Shown here one piece after another: positions 9,485 to 17,960 of a stretch of 64,000 nt of DNA. The notes beneath the pieces are model-generated. The model made no database searches and had not been told where the DNA came from. It saw only the letters and a program-made list of their open reading frames with translations. The DNA is from Nonomuraea jabiensis (GTDB lineage: Bacteria > Actinomycetota > Actinomycetes > Streptosporangiales > Streptosporangiaceae). Within the stretch, counting starts at the first letter, position 1. Every line of letters begins with the position of its first letter. A program made the position numbers and the translations under genes. Location: NCBI RefSeq assembly GCF_014204795.1, contig NZ_JACHMB010000001.1, forward strand, positions 5,840,501 to 5,904,500, given 5' to 3'.

Positions 9485-10729
9485 TCACCAGTTGGCGGGC
9501 AGCCCCGGCGTCGTGGCCGGCAGCTCGTGGCCGGGCGGGTGGATGATGTACGTGACGCCGCCGCTGCTGGAGCTCCGCAGCCACACGTTCTCGAAGTCCG
9601 CCCGGGGATAGACGTGCCGCACGGCGGCGTTGGAGGACGACGCGGGATCGTTGGCGATCACGTCACCCGACGAGGTGAAGCCCACGATCGCCATGAGGTG
9701 CCCGTTGGTGCCGTAGCCGGCGCCGGGCAGCTCGCCCTTCTTGAACGACTGCGAGGTGATGACCGGGATGCCCGCCTTGATCAGCTGCTCCAGCTCGGTC
9801 AGCGACCGCAGCCGCGTGACGAACCCGTCCATCCCGTAGCGTCCGGCGTAGGCGGTGTTGAACGGCCAGTTGCCGGCGCCCTGGTAGGCGTGGTCGTAGG
9901 TGTAGCGGGCGGCGTAGTCGACCTCTGGGTTCGGGTCGGAGGGGGCGACCCAGGCGGTGTCCTGCGCGCTCGGCCACCTGTCCCAGTAGCCGAGGACCAT
10001 GGTGGTCGAGGTCGGGCTGCACCAGGCCTCGCCGCCGCCGTCCCACTCGGGGTAGTGGCCCTGGTGGGCGTTCTGGGAGCGGCGCGGCACGGCGAGCTCC
10101 GTCCCCCACGCGCCCCCGCCCGGGCTGACCGGCACGGTCTTGCGGTCGGGCACGTTGGAGGCCATGACGCCGGAGGTGCGCACGCGCGGCGTGACCGCGG
10201 AGCCGGGCGCGCGGTAGAGGGTGAGGCGCAGCTGGTAGGCGGTGACGGGCTTGCCTGCCGCCGCGACCAGCGTGTCCACCGAGACGTTCGCGTCGGCGTC
10301 GCCCTGTCCCGGCACGGAGGTGCGGCGGATGTCGCCCTCCGCGTACGCCCAGCGGCCGAGCGAGAACCACTTGGTCAGCCCCTCGGCGTTCCTGGCCCGG
10401 GCCTCGACCTGCATCCAGCTGCCCGGGGGCACGTCCGCGGTCCAGGAGGCGATCAGCTCGGTGGCGTCGAACCCGATGGCCCGCTCGGGGCCGGTCCAGC
10501 GGGCGTACTCCCAGGTCCTGGTGCCGAGCGCGTCGGTGTAGGAGACGGTGCCGGCGGCCGTGGCGAACGACAGGCCGTCGCCGGCCGTGGTGCCCTCGTA
10601 CGTGCCGGTGGCGAAGTCGGCCCGCTGGAAGACGACGTCGGACGTCAGGGCGAGCGGTTTCGCCCCGGCGGGAGCCGAGAGTGTCGTGGCGAGGAGCAGG
10701 CTGGACAGGAACACGGTCAGCGCGCGCAT
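9485..10729 (-). CDS. Secreted peptidase C39-family protein
   Basis: 414 aa from ATG 10729, chosen because GGAAGGTGGG precedes it; the 12-residue longer frame has no site. Signal peptide: MRALTVFLSSLLLATTLSAP with an A-G-A cleavage region. The N-terminal half is a beta-rich domain; the C-terminal half carries the papain-like triad candidates Cys in GGEAWCSPTSTTM, His in TNGHLMAIVGF and the Asp/Asn region VIANDPAS. The family includes bacteriocin-leader peptidases, but this protein is secreted and not fused to an ABC transporter, so an extracellular hydrolase is more likely. Single transcription unit; its upstream region is shared with divergent adk. Confidence 0.85.
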   Translation of the reverse strand: MRALTVFLSSLLLATTLSAPAGAKPLALTSDVVFQRADFATGTYEGTTAGDGLSFATAAGTVSYTDALGTRTWEYARWTGPERAIGFDATELIASWTADVPPGSWMQVEARARNAEGLTKWFSLGRWAYAEGDIRRTSVPGQGDADANVSVDTLVAAAGKPVTAYQLRLTLYRAPGSAVTPRVRTSGVMASNVPDRKTVPVSPGGGAWGTELAVPRRSQNAHQGHYPEWDGGGEAWCSPTSTTMVLGYWDRWPSAQDTAWVAPSDPNPEVDYAARYTYDHAYQGAGNWPFNTAYAGRYGMDGFVTRLRSLTELEQLIKAGIPVITSQSFKKGELPGAGYGTNGHLMAIVGFTSSGDVIANDPASSSNAAVRHVYPRADFENVWLRSSSSGGVTYIIHPPGHELPATTPGLPANW

Positions 10730-10899
10730 GAACCCACCTTCCGGCACAACCGCTGTGTGAAGCATCCGGAAATCTACGTATCAACTCACGCTGCGCAAGT
10801 TTCACGAGGAATGAAATGTTTCGGTAAGAGTTCTCCCACGTTATAGCAGGTAGTCGCGATCGGCGGCGGCCTACGCGCCCGATACGTTTCTATGATTTA

Positions 10900-10928
10900 T
10901 TGACACATTTCGGAAATTTCCGCAAACT
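10900..10928 (+). promoter_or_regulatory. Candidate adk promoter with palindrome in spacer
   Basis: A perfect -35 TTGACA (10900-10905) is followed after 17 bp by CAAACT (10923-10928, a weak -10). The spacer contains the perfect 12-bp palindrome CGGAAATTTCCG at 10911-10922, well placed for a repressor. The rest of the 300-bp gap 10730-11029 contains no gene. Confidence 0.45.
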
Positions 10929-10954
10929 GGCAGTTCACCCCCTCGGTGAAGGAC

Positions 10955-10996
10955 GTGTGTGGTGTGGTGTGCTCCGGGTGCCGCCACACCACACAC
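10955..10996 (+). promoter_or_regulatory. 13-bp perfect hairpin in adk 5' leader
   Basis: GTGTGTGGTGTGG (10955-10967) pairs perfectly with CCACACCACACAC (10984-10996) across a 16-nt loop. It ends 33 bp before the adk ATG and lies downstream of the candidate promoter, so it would fold in the untranslated leader. No U run follows. It could be an attenuator, RNA-stability element or protein-binding site. Confidence 0.55.
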
Positions 10997-11029
10997 CTTC
11001 GATGAGCTGGCCGTGGGAGTGTGGGTCAT

Positions 11030-11683
11030 ATGCGCAAATACGTGATCCTCGGCGTTCAGGGCAGCGGCAAGGGCACCCAGAGCGCCATGCTCGCCGGCGA
11101 CCTCGACCTCGTGCACATCAGCGTCGGCGACATCTTCCGCTGGCACGTCAAGAACCACACCAAGCTGGGCGCCCAGGTCCGCCGCCTGGTCGCGGCCGGC
11201 GAGCTGGTGGGGGACGACCTGGTGGAGTCCGTGGTCAGGGACCGGCTCCAGCAGCACGACTGGAACTACGGCTTCATCATCGACGGCTTCCCCCGCAACC
11301 GCCGCCAGGCGGAGTTCTTCCTGGAGAGCTACGACATCGACGGCGTGATCCACCTGGACCTGCCGGACGAGGAGGTGCGCCGCCGCGTCCTGGCCCGCCG
11401 CCTGTGCTCACGCTGCGGCATGGACTACAACCTGATCGCCCACCGGCCGGCGGAGGAGGGCCGGTGCGACGTGTGCGGCGGCGAGCTGGTCTCGCGCGCG
11501 GACGACACCCCGGACGCCCTGGCCAGACGCCTGCGCGAGCACCACAGCAAGATCGACCCGGTGGTGGAGCTGTTCCGGCGCAAGGAGTACGTGATGACCG
11601 TCGACGCCCGGGCGGACAAGGCGACGGTCCAGCGGGCCATCCGCACCCGCTTCAACCTCCCGCCCTACCTTCCGCCTCAGTGA
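11030..11683 (+). CDS. adk: Adenylate kinase (stand-alone copy)
   Basis: 217 aa from ATG 11030 (GGGAG upstream; the GTG at 11021 is less likely). It transfers phosphate between ATP and AMP. P-loop GVQGSGKGTQ at residues 8-17, NMP-binding region, 'DGFPRN' switch, and a zinc-type LID with four cysteines (CSRC...CDVC). The enzyme looks catalytically complete. Bacterial adk normally sits in the secY operon with map and infA; this copy stands alone beside a secreted peptidase, so it is probably a second, differently regulated paralogue. The long hairpin-bearing leader supports special regulation. Confidence 0.85.
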   Translation: MRKYVILGVQGSGKGTQSAMLAGDLDLVHISVGDIFRWHVKNHTKLGAQVRRLVAAGELVGDDLVESVVRDRLQQHDWNYGFIIDGFPRNRRQAEFFLESYDIDGVIHLDLPDEEVRRRVLARRLCSRCGMDYNLIAHRPAEEGRCDVCGGELVSRADDTPDALARRLREHHSKIDPVVELFRRKEYVMTVDARADKATVQRAIRTRFNLPPYLPPQ

Positions 11684-11827
11684 GTGATCAGGGTGGTGAA
11701 GCGGTAGAGGTCGACGGCGAGGAGGAGGGAGAAGCCGACGAACGCCGACGTGCCCCCTGGGACGCCCTGGCCGCCGCTAACTCTCCCGCCATCTCCGGAT
11801 TTCTCACGACAACGCCCCCGCTTCCTG

Positions 11828-12538
11828 TCATTCCTTGACGCACTTCATGACGAGGAACACGGGGAAGCGGGCAGCTTCCGGCCGTTTCGCCGCCCATTCG
11901 GGAGCCGGCTCGGGCTCGGCGAGCTCGTCCACCCACAGGCCGTGGCGGCGGAAGGTGTTGACGTACGTCGAGAGCGTACGGTGGTTGGCGCCCACCTGGC
12001 GGCGCAGCGCGGAAAGCTCCCCGTCGGCGCGCCACCAGCCCTCGGCGTGGTAACGCGCGTCCCCCGGCCAGGAGCCGGACACCCCCGGGCCGCCGGGGAA
12101 GCACGGGTGCAGGATCGAGCAGGCGAAGACCCCTCCGGGCCGCAACGCGCCGGCGGCGGTCGCGACGGCGCCTTCGAGGTCGTCGATGTCGGAGAGGCAG
12201 AAGTTGCAGACCACCGCGTCGAACGGGGGGAACTCCCGCAGGACCGAAGGCCGGGAGGCGTCCGCGTGCAGGTAGCGGATGCCCAGCGGCGCGTCGCGCT
12301 CGGCGGCCCTCGCCTTCGCGATCAGGGCCTGTGAGACGTCCACGCCCACGACGGCGGCGCCCCGGCGGGCCAGCTCGCGGCTGACGCGGCCGTGGCCGCA
12401 GGCGATCTCCAGCACCCGCCCGCCCGCGACCGGCCCCAGCAGGTCGAGCAGGCGGGCGGAGGCCGGGTCGTCGATGGCGTCGGTCCAGCCGGAGGCGTAG
12501 AAGTCGGCGATCTCGTCGTAGCGCGCGACATCGGGCAT
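11828..12538 (-). CDS. SAM-dependent class I methyltransferase
   Basis: 236 aa from ATG 12538 (MPDVARYDEIADFY); the longer frame upstream is composed of translated tandem repeats and is rejected as start. Rossmann motif I VLEIACGHGRVS at about residues 42-53, motif II acidic residue in VVGVDVS, and post-motif PFDAVVCNFCLSDI. Substrate unknown. Stands alone between adk (convergent) and a divergent surface-protein gene, with a 29-bp tandem repeat just upstream. Confidence 0.85.
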   Translation of the reverse strand: MPDVARYDEIADFYASGWTDAIDDPASARLLDLLGPVAGGRVLEIACGHGRVSRELARRGAAVVGVDVSQALIAKARAAERDAPLGIRYLHADASRPSVLREFPPFDAVVCNFCLSDIDDLEGAVATAAGALRPGGVFACSILHPCFPGGPGVSGSWPGDARYHAEGWWRADGELSALRRQVGANHRTLSTYVNTFRRHGLWVDELAEPEPAPEWAAKRPEAARFPVFLVMKCVKE

Positions 12539-12576
12539 GACCCCGACGGTACGCGTCCTCGATCCGCGGCGAGCGG

Positions 12577-12665
12577 ATGTTCGTCGAGCGCGGAACGCCT
12601 GCCGGGCGGGTGTTCGGCGGGGGACGCCTGCCGGGCGGGTGTTCGGCGCGGGACGCCTGGCGGGC
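12577..12665 (+). repeat. 29-bp tandem repeat, about 2.5-3 copies
   Basis: The core ACGCCTGCCGGGCGGGTGTT starts at 12595 and 12624 and recurs in degenerate form at 12653, an exact 29-bp period; a further degenerate copy may precede it. It lies between the methyltransferase start and the surface-protein gene. Confidence 0.7.
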
Positions 12666-12774
12666 AAAGGGTTCGCCATGGCGGCGCATGGTTCCGGTCG
12701 GGCCGCCCCGCGGGCCGGGCGGGTGAGAGGAGGATCGTCCCCGGTCGAGCGGCGCGGTCAGGCGGGAGGACGAC

Positions 12775-13953
12775 ATGGGCATGCCCGGGATCGCGGCGGT
12801 CATCGCGCTCCTCGCCGTGGGCGGGTGGACGGGAGCGTACGGCTCCGCCCCGCCGCCGCTGTCCGGCGCCGTTCCGGCCGCGTTCCACGTGCCAGGAGGC
12901 CCGGACCTGCGGATCATCGGGACCGTCAGCCCGGAGCCGATGGTCATCGGCGGGGAGTCGGTCTACGCGGTCACCGTCACGAACGCCGGAGAGCGGGCCG
13001 CCCAGAACGTGACGGTCATCGACACCCTGGACCGCAACGCCATCCCGGGCCCGATCCCCGACGACTGCTCCCTCATCAGGCACGGCGGCGCCGTCGCCTG
13101 CGGCGGGCCCGGGCTGACGCTCCCCGCCGGGCAGAGCGTGAGCTACGAGATCCCGGTGAGGATCGACCCGGAGCTCCCGGAGGGCGCGCACGTCCTCAAC
13201 CGCGTCGAGGTCACGGCCTGGGGGATGGGCAGCGGCACGACCCGGATGGTCAGCCCGACCCGAATGCGGGTCAGGGGCCGTCCGGAGGCCGCAGGCCCGG
13301 ACGGCGCGGTCGACGACTGCGGCCCCGGCAACCCGGGCGGTTCGGAGGACGCGCCGGTGGAGGGCCCCGCCGGGGGCGGCGGCTGCGCGTCCGCGATACC
13401 CGATCCGGCCCCGGCCCCACGGCCGACGCCGAGCCCCGACACTCCCACGGAACCGGCCCCCGGCCCCACGGCCGACCCGGTGCCCTCCGTCACGGCCGAG
13501 CCGGGCCCCGCTCCGGGTCCCACTGCGGGCGACGACGCCGGGCCGGCGCAGCCCGTCCCCGGTGAGGATGACGTTCCGCTCCCGCCCGGCCAGGACCTGC
13601 TCCAGCCGGTCCCCGCTCAGGACCCGCTCCAGCCGGTCCCCGGCGAGACGGACTTCGGCGAGGAGGCCGGACCGGGCGCGGTGCCGTACCCGGAAGGTCT
13701 CCATGAGGGCGGCTACCAGGTGGGGGTCGGCGGGGTGCCCGCCCGCCGCGGGTCCCGGCCGGCGTCCGGCGGCGAGGAGCCGGAGCCGGAGGGCGACGAC
13801 CTCCCCCTGGCCGGGGTGTCGAGCTGGGGGCTCGGCCTGGGCCTCGCCGTCCTGCTGGCGATCAGCCTGCTCGTCTGGCACTTCTCCCGCCGTGAGCAGG
13901 CGCGAGACCGTACCCGCAACCGGGCCCCCGCCGAAGCGGGCAAGAAGCGGTGA
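12775..13953 (+). CDS. Secreted cell-surface protein, DUF11-type domain, Pro-rich stalk, LPLAG-TM tail
   Basis: 392 aa. A signal peptide (MGMPGIAAVIALLAVGGWTG) is followed by one DUF11/conserved-repeat beta domain (PDLRIIGTVSPEPMVIGGES... to RVEVTAWG, about residues 43-155), then a ~170-residue proline/glycine/acidic stalk with repeats such as QPVPGE, LLQPVPAQDPLQPVPGE. The C-terminus has LPLAG, a hydrophobic helix and an Arg/Lys-rich tail, the layout of a sortase sorting signal, but with Ala where LPXTG has Thr. It may be sortase-anchored through a variant motif or simply membrane-anchored. GGGAGGA precedes the ATG. Convergent with Lrp, 3 bp between stops. Confidence 0.7.
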   Translation: MGMPGIAAVIALLAVGGWTGAYGSAPPPLSGAVPAAFHVPGGPDLRIIGTVSPEPMVIGGESVYAVTVTNAGERAAQNVTVIDTLDRNAIPGPIPDDCSLIRHGGAVACGGPGLTLPAGQSVSYEIPVRIDPELPEGAHVLNRVEVTAWGMGSGTTRMVSPTRMRVRGRPEAAGPDGAVDDCGPGNPGGSEDAPVEGPAGGGGCASAIPDPAPAPRPTPSPDTPTEPAPGPTADPVPSVTAEPGPAPGPTAGDDAGPAQPVPGEDDVPLPPGQDLLQPVPAQDPLQPVPGETDFGEEAGPGAVPYPEGLHEGGYQVGVGGVPARRGSRPASGGEEPEPEGDDLPLAGVSSWGLGLGLAVLLAISLLVWHFSRREQARDRTRNRAPAEAGKKR

Positions 13954-13956
13954 GGC

Positions 13957-14415
13957 TCAGCGGGCGCGACGGGACAGCGCCTCGCGGGTCCACGAGCCGA
14001 GCACCAGCAGCGTCTTGGTCCCGGTCACGTCCCCGGCCCGGCGCAGCCGGTCGATGACCTGCTGCAGGTGCCCGAGGTCGCGTACCCGCACGTGGATGAG
14101 CGCGTCCGGGTCGCCCGCGATGGTGAACACCGCCTGGACCTCGGGCACGTCCGTGGCGGTGCGGACGATCTCGCTCACGGGAGTCGTGCCCGGATAACGT
14201 AGCTCCGTGAACGCCTCGATCCCCCACCCCAGCTTGGCGTAGTCGATCTGCACCGTGAACCCCGTGATCACGCCGAGCTCCCTGAGCCGGTCGACCCGCC
14301 GCTTCACCGCCGCGACCGACAGCCCCACGAGCTCCGCCATCTCCGAGAACGTCCTGCGCCCGTCCTCCCGCAGCAGCCGGAGGATGCGATGATCGACGTC
14401 GTCCACATCAGGCAT
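13957..14415 (-). CDS. Lrp/AsnC-family transcriptional regulator
   Basis: 152 aa from ATG 14415 (MPDVDDVDHRILRLL). N-terminal winged helix-turn-helix (FSEMAELVGLSVAAVKRRVDRL), C-terminal RAM/AsnC_trans_reg ligand domain (VQAVFTIAGDPDALIHVRVRD region). Divergent from the indolepyruvate ferredoxin oxidoreductase gene, so it very probably senses an amino acid (aromatic or branched) and controls its degradation. A longer frame to 14493 would extend into the shared promoter region and is not preferred. Confidence 0.88.
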   Translation of the reverse strand: MPDVDDVDHRILRLLREDGRRTFSEMAELVGLSVAAVKRRVDRLRELGVITGFTVQIDYAKLGWGIEAFTELRYPGTTPVSEIVRTATDVPEVQAVFTIAGDPDALIHVRVRDLGHLQQVIDRLRRAGDVTGTKTLLVLGSWTREALSRRAR

Positions 14416-14435
14416 GCGAGAACCCCCTCGTCCGG

Positions 14436-14481
14436 CGCAAAGAACATCAGCCACCATGGGCAAGTGTTCACATAGTTTGCG
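14436..14481. promoter_or_regulatory. Candidate Lrp operator between divergent genes
   Basis: In the AT-richer 155-bp divergent region, CGCAAA (14436-14441) and TTTGCG (14476-14481) form inverted arms about four helical turns apart end to end, with two further TTGCG copies just downstream. Spaced arms would suit an octameric Lrp-type regulator. Weak evidence. Confidence 0.3.
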
Positions 14482-14570
14482 TCTTGCGGGCACTTTCTCA
14501 TCTAATACTTGCGCATATCATCCCGCGTTGCTGTGCTTGGCACACACGTACGAGGCCAGGAGGTTCGACC

Positions 14571-17500
14571 GTGAGCGAGCCAACAGTGTCGCTCGACGAC
14601 AAGTACACGGCGCACGACGGCCGGGTCCTCATCTCCGGTATCCAGGCACTGGTGCGCCTGACGCTGGAGCAGCGCCGGCTGGACGAGGAACACGGGCTGG
14701 ACACGCGCGTGTTCGTCACCGGCTACCAGGGTTCGCCGCTGGGAGGCGTGGACCTGGAGATGAAGCGGGCGGCGCGGTTCCTGGAGCCGGCCGGCGTGGT
14801 CTTCCAGGCGGGCCTGAACGAGGAGCTGGCCGCCACGGCGGTGGCCGGCACCCAGCTGCTCGACCAGGTGCCGGGCCGCCGCCACGACGGCGTGACCGGC
14901 TTCTGGTACGGCAAGAACCCCGGCCTCGACCGCGCCGCCGACGCCATCCGGCACGCCAACACGGCCGGCACGGCGCCCCTGGGCGGCGCGGTGGCCTGGA
15001 TCGGCGACGACCCCGGCTGCAAGTCCTCCACGCTGCCCAGCACGTGCGAGCCCATGTGCCAGAGCCTGTCCATGCCGCTGCTCGCGCCCGGCTCGGTCGC
15101 GGAGATCGTCGAGTTCGGGCTGCACGCGGTGGCCCTGTCGCGCGCCACCGGGCTCTGGGCCGCGCTGAAGATCGTCGCCGACATCGCCGACGCCTCCGCC
15201 ACGGTGGACCTCGGCCCGCTGCGCGCCGGCATCCCCGAGCCCGACAAGAGAGACCGCGGCGCCGTACCGCTCCTGCTCGGCCCCGCGGCGCTGGACGCCG
15301 AGCACGACATGCTCACCCGCCGCCTCGACCTGGCCCGCGCGTACGCCCGCGAGCACGGCCTCAACCGGGTGATGGCGGGAGCGGGCAACACCGCCCTGGG
15401 CATCCTGGCCTCCGGCACCACGTACGCGGTGGTCCTGCGCGCCCTTGCCGACCTCGGCCTGGACGAGACGGCGCTGGACGAGCGCGGGATCCGGCTGATC
15501 AGGCTCGGGATGCCGTTCCCGCTCGCCTACGACGACCTGGCCGCCATGACCGCCGACCTGGACAGGGTGCTGGTGGTCGAGGACAAGGTGCCGTTCCTGG
15601 AGGGGCAGCTCAAGCAGGCCCTGTACGGTCGGGAGCGGGTGCCGGCGGTCGTGGGCCGGGACCTGCTGACCGCCCGCGGCACCCTGGGCGCCGAGGACGT
15701 GGCCAAGGCCGTCGCCACCTGCCTGGGCATCGACCCGGCCCCGCGCAAGAAGGTCCGGCCGAGGCGCATGCTGCCCCTGGTGGCCGCGCGCACCCCGTAC
15801 TTCTGCTCCGGCTGCCCCCACAACACCTCCACCCGCACCTCCGACGGCACGCTGGTCGGCGTCGGCATCGGCTGCCACGCCATGATCGCCCTGGACGGCC
15901 ACGGCCGCGGCACCCAGGTGGGCCTCACGCAGATGGGCGGCGAGGGCGCGCAGTGGTTCGGGCTGGCGCCGTTCACCGAGGACCGGCACTTCGTGCAGAA
16001 CCTCGGCGACGGCACCTTCCACCACTCCGGCTCCCTGGCGATCAGGGCCGCGGTCGCCGCCGGGGTGACGATGACGTACAAGCTGCTCTACAACGACGCC
16101 GTGGCCATGACCGGCGGCCAGCGCGCCGAGGGCCGGCTGGACGTGCCGGCGCTGACGCACGAGCTGGCCATCGAGGGCGTGCGCCGGATCGTGGTCACCT
16201 CGCCGGAGCCGGAGACGTACCGGGGGGTGCGGCTGGCGGGGATCGCGTCGGTGCGGCACCGCGACGACCTGCCCGAGGTGGAGAAGGAGCTGGCCGCCCT
16301 CGACGGCGTGACCGTGCTGATCCACGACGACCGGTGCGCGGCCGAGGAGCGGCGGCTGCGCAAGCGCGGCAAGCTGCCCACTCCCACGGAGAAGGTCGTG
16401 ATCAACGAGCGGGTCTGCGAGGGCTGCGGCGACTGCGGCGAGGTGTCGACGTGCCTGTCCGTGCAGCCGGTCGAGACCGAGTACGGCCGCAAGACCCGCA
16501 TCCACCAGGCCTCCTGCAACTCCGACCTGAGCTGCCTCAAGGGCGACTGCCCGTCGTTCCTGCTGGTGGAGCCGGGTACCGTACGCCGTCGCCAGGCTCC
16601 GCCGCCGCCCGCCGACGTGCCGGAGCCCGCGAGCCGCCCCGGCGAGGCCCTGGTCCGGATGCCCGGCATCGGCGGCACCGGCGTCGTCACCGTCTCGCAG
16701 ATCCTGCAGATGGCGGCCCACCTCGACGGCCTGCACGCCTCCGGGCTCGACCAGACCGGGCTGGCGCAGAAGGGCGGCCCCGTGGTCAGCGACGTGCGGA
16801 TCTCGGCGCGGCCCCTGGAGGGCTCCGTGCGGGCCACGCCGGGGAGCGCGGACGTGCTGCTCGGGTTCGACCTGCTGGGCGCGGCGGCCGAGTCGAACCT
16901 GGCCACGGCCTCGCCCGAACGCACCGTCGCCATCCTGAACACCGCCATCGTCCCGACCGCCGCCATGGTGACCGGGCGCGCGGCCGTGCCGGGGCACGCG
17001 GACGCGGTCGCCCGCGTCGAGTCCGCCACCAGGCGCGTCGAGTGCCTGGACGCCCAGGGGCTGTCGGAGAGCCTGTTCGGCGACCACATGCCGGTCAACC
17101 TGCTCCTCCTCGGCGCCGCCTACCAGCACGGCTGCCTGCCGGTCTCCGCCGCCGCCATCGAGCGGGCCATCACGCTCAACGGGGCCGCCGTCGAGCAGAA
17201 CCTCGCCGCCTTCCGCTGGGGCCGCGCCACCGTGGCCGGGACTCCCGCTCCCTCGGAGACCACGGTCTCCGAGAGACTGGACGAGGGACTGGACGACGGG
17301 CTGGACGACGGGCTGGACGCGGTGCTGGCCACCCGGGTCGCCGACCTGACCGGCTACCAGAACGCCGCCTACGCCCGTTCGTACGAGGAGGACGTGCGGC
17401 AGGTGGCGGCCACCGCGGTCAAGCGGGCGGGCGAGGAGGCGGGCGCCCGGATCGGGCTCGCGTACGCCCGCGCCCTGCACAAGCTCATGGCCTACAAGGA

Positions 17501-17960
17501 CGAGTACGAGGTCGCCCGCCTGCACCTCGACCCCGCCGAGAAGGAGCGCAGGGAGCGCGAGTACGGCCCGGACGCGGTCGTGTCGGTGCTGCTGCACCCG
17601 CCGCTGCTGCGGGCGATGGGGCTCAAGCGTAAGATCAAGGTACGCCGTTCCGCCGGGGTCCTGTTCCGCGGGCTGCGGGCCGCCAGGGTGCTGCGCGGCA
17701 CGACGTTCGACGTCTTCGGCCACGCCCGCGTACGCCGGGTCGAACGCGAGCTGGTCGTCGAATACCGCGACCTGATGCGGACCGCGCTGGACAGGCTCAC
17801 GCCCGGCAGCGCCGAGACGGTCGCGGAGATCGCGGGCCTGCCCGACCTGATCCGGGGGTACGAGGACATCAAGCTCGCCCGGGTCGCCGAGTTCCGCGAC
17901 CGCGCCAGGGCCGCGCTCGCGCGGCTGGACGAGCCCGTTACGAGCCAGGAGAGATCGTGA
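14571..17960 (+). CDS. Indolepyruvate ferredoxin oxidoreductase, fused alpha/beta/gamma type
   Basis: 1129 aa from GTG 14571, preceded by AGGAGG; the longer frame to 14484 runs into the promoter. Oxidatively decarboxylates aryl- or branched-chain 2-oxo acids to acyl-CoA using thiamine diphosphate and ferredoxin. Visible: N-terminal pyrimidine-binding domain (GYQGSPLGGVDLEM), TPP-binding domain (FCSGCPHNTST, GIGCHAMIALDGHG), cysteine-rich Fe-S-like segment (CEGCGDCGEVSTC..., CLKGDCPSF), and a C-terminal gamma domain (MPGIGGTGVVTVSQIL). Overlaps the acyl-CoA dehydrogenase gene by 4 bp (GTGA), implying that the acyl-CoA product goes straight on to desaturation. Probably Lrp-regulated. Confidence 0.92.
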   Translation: MSEPTVSLDDKYTAHDGRVLISGIQALVRLTLEQRRLDEEHGLDTRVFVTGYQGSPLGGVDLEMKRAARFLEPAGVVFQAGLNEELAATAVAGTQLLDQVPGRRHDGVTGFWYGKNPGLDRAADAIRHANTAGTAPLGGAVAWIGDDPGCKSSTLPSTCEPMCQSLSMPLLAPGSVAEIVEFGLHAVALSRATGLWAALKIVADIADASATVDLGPLRAGIPEPDKRDRGAVPLLLGPAALDAEHDMLTRRLDLARAYAREHGLNRVMAGAGNTALGILASGTTYAVVLRALADLGLDETALDERGIRLIRLGMPFPLAYDDLAAMTADLDRVLVVEDKVPFLEGQLKQALYGRERVPAVVGRDLLTARGTLGAEDVAKAVATCLGIDPAPRKKVRPRRMLPLVAARTPYFCSGCPHNTSTRTSDGTLVGVGIGCHAMIALDGHGRGTQVGLTQMGGEGAQWFGLAPFTEDRHFVQNLGDGTFHHSGSLAIRAAVAAGVTMTYKLLYNDAVAMTGGQRAEGRLDVPALTHELAIEGVRRIVVTSPEPETYRGVRLAGIASVRHRDDLPEVEKELAALDGVTVLIHDDRCAAEERRLRKRGKLPTPTEKVVINERVCEGCGDCGEVSTCLSVQPVETEYGRKTRIHQASCNSDLSCLKGDCPSFLLVEPGTVRRRQAPPPPADVPEPASRPGEALVRMPGIGGTGVVTVSQILQMAAHLDGLHASGLDQTGLAQKGGPVVSDVRISARPLEGSVRATPGSADVLLGFDLLGAAAESNLATASPERTVAILNTAIVPTAAMVTGRAAVPGHADAVARVESATRRVECLDAQGLSESLFGDHMPVNLLLLGAAYQHGCLPVSAAAIERAITLNGAAVEQNLAAFRWGRATVAGTPAPSETTVSERLDEGLDDGLDDGLDAVLATRVADLTGYQNAAYARSYEEDVRQVAATAVKRAGEEAGARIGLAYARALHKLMAYKDEYEVARLHLDPAEKERREREYGPDAVVSVLLHPPLLRAMGLKRKIKVRRSAGVLFRGLRAARVLRGTTFDVFGHARVRRVERELVVEYRDLMRTALDRLTPGSAETVAEIAGLPDLIRGYEDIKLARVAEFRDRARAALARLDEPVTSQERS

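Noticed and set aside
9485..10729. C39 peptidase as part of a bacteriocin exporter
   Set aside because: The protein is secreted, lacks ABC domains and has no precursor peptide nearby.
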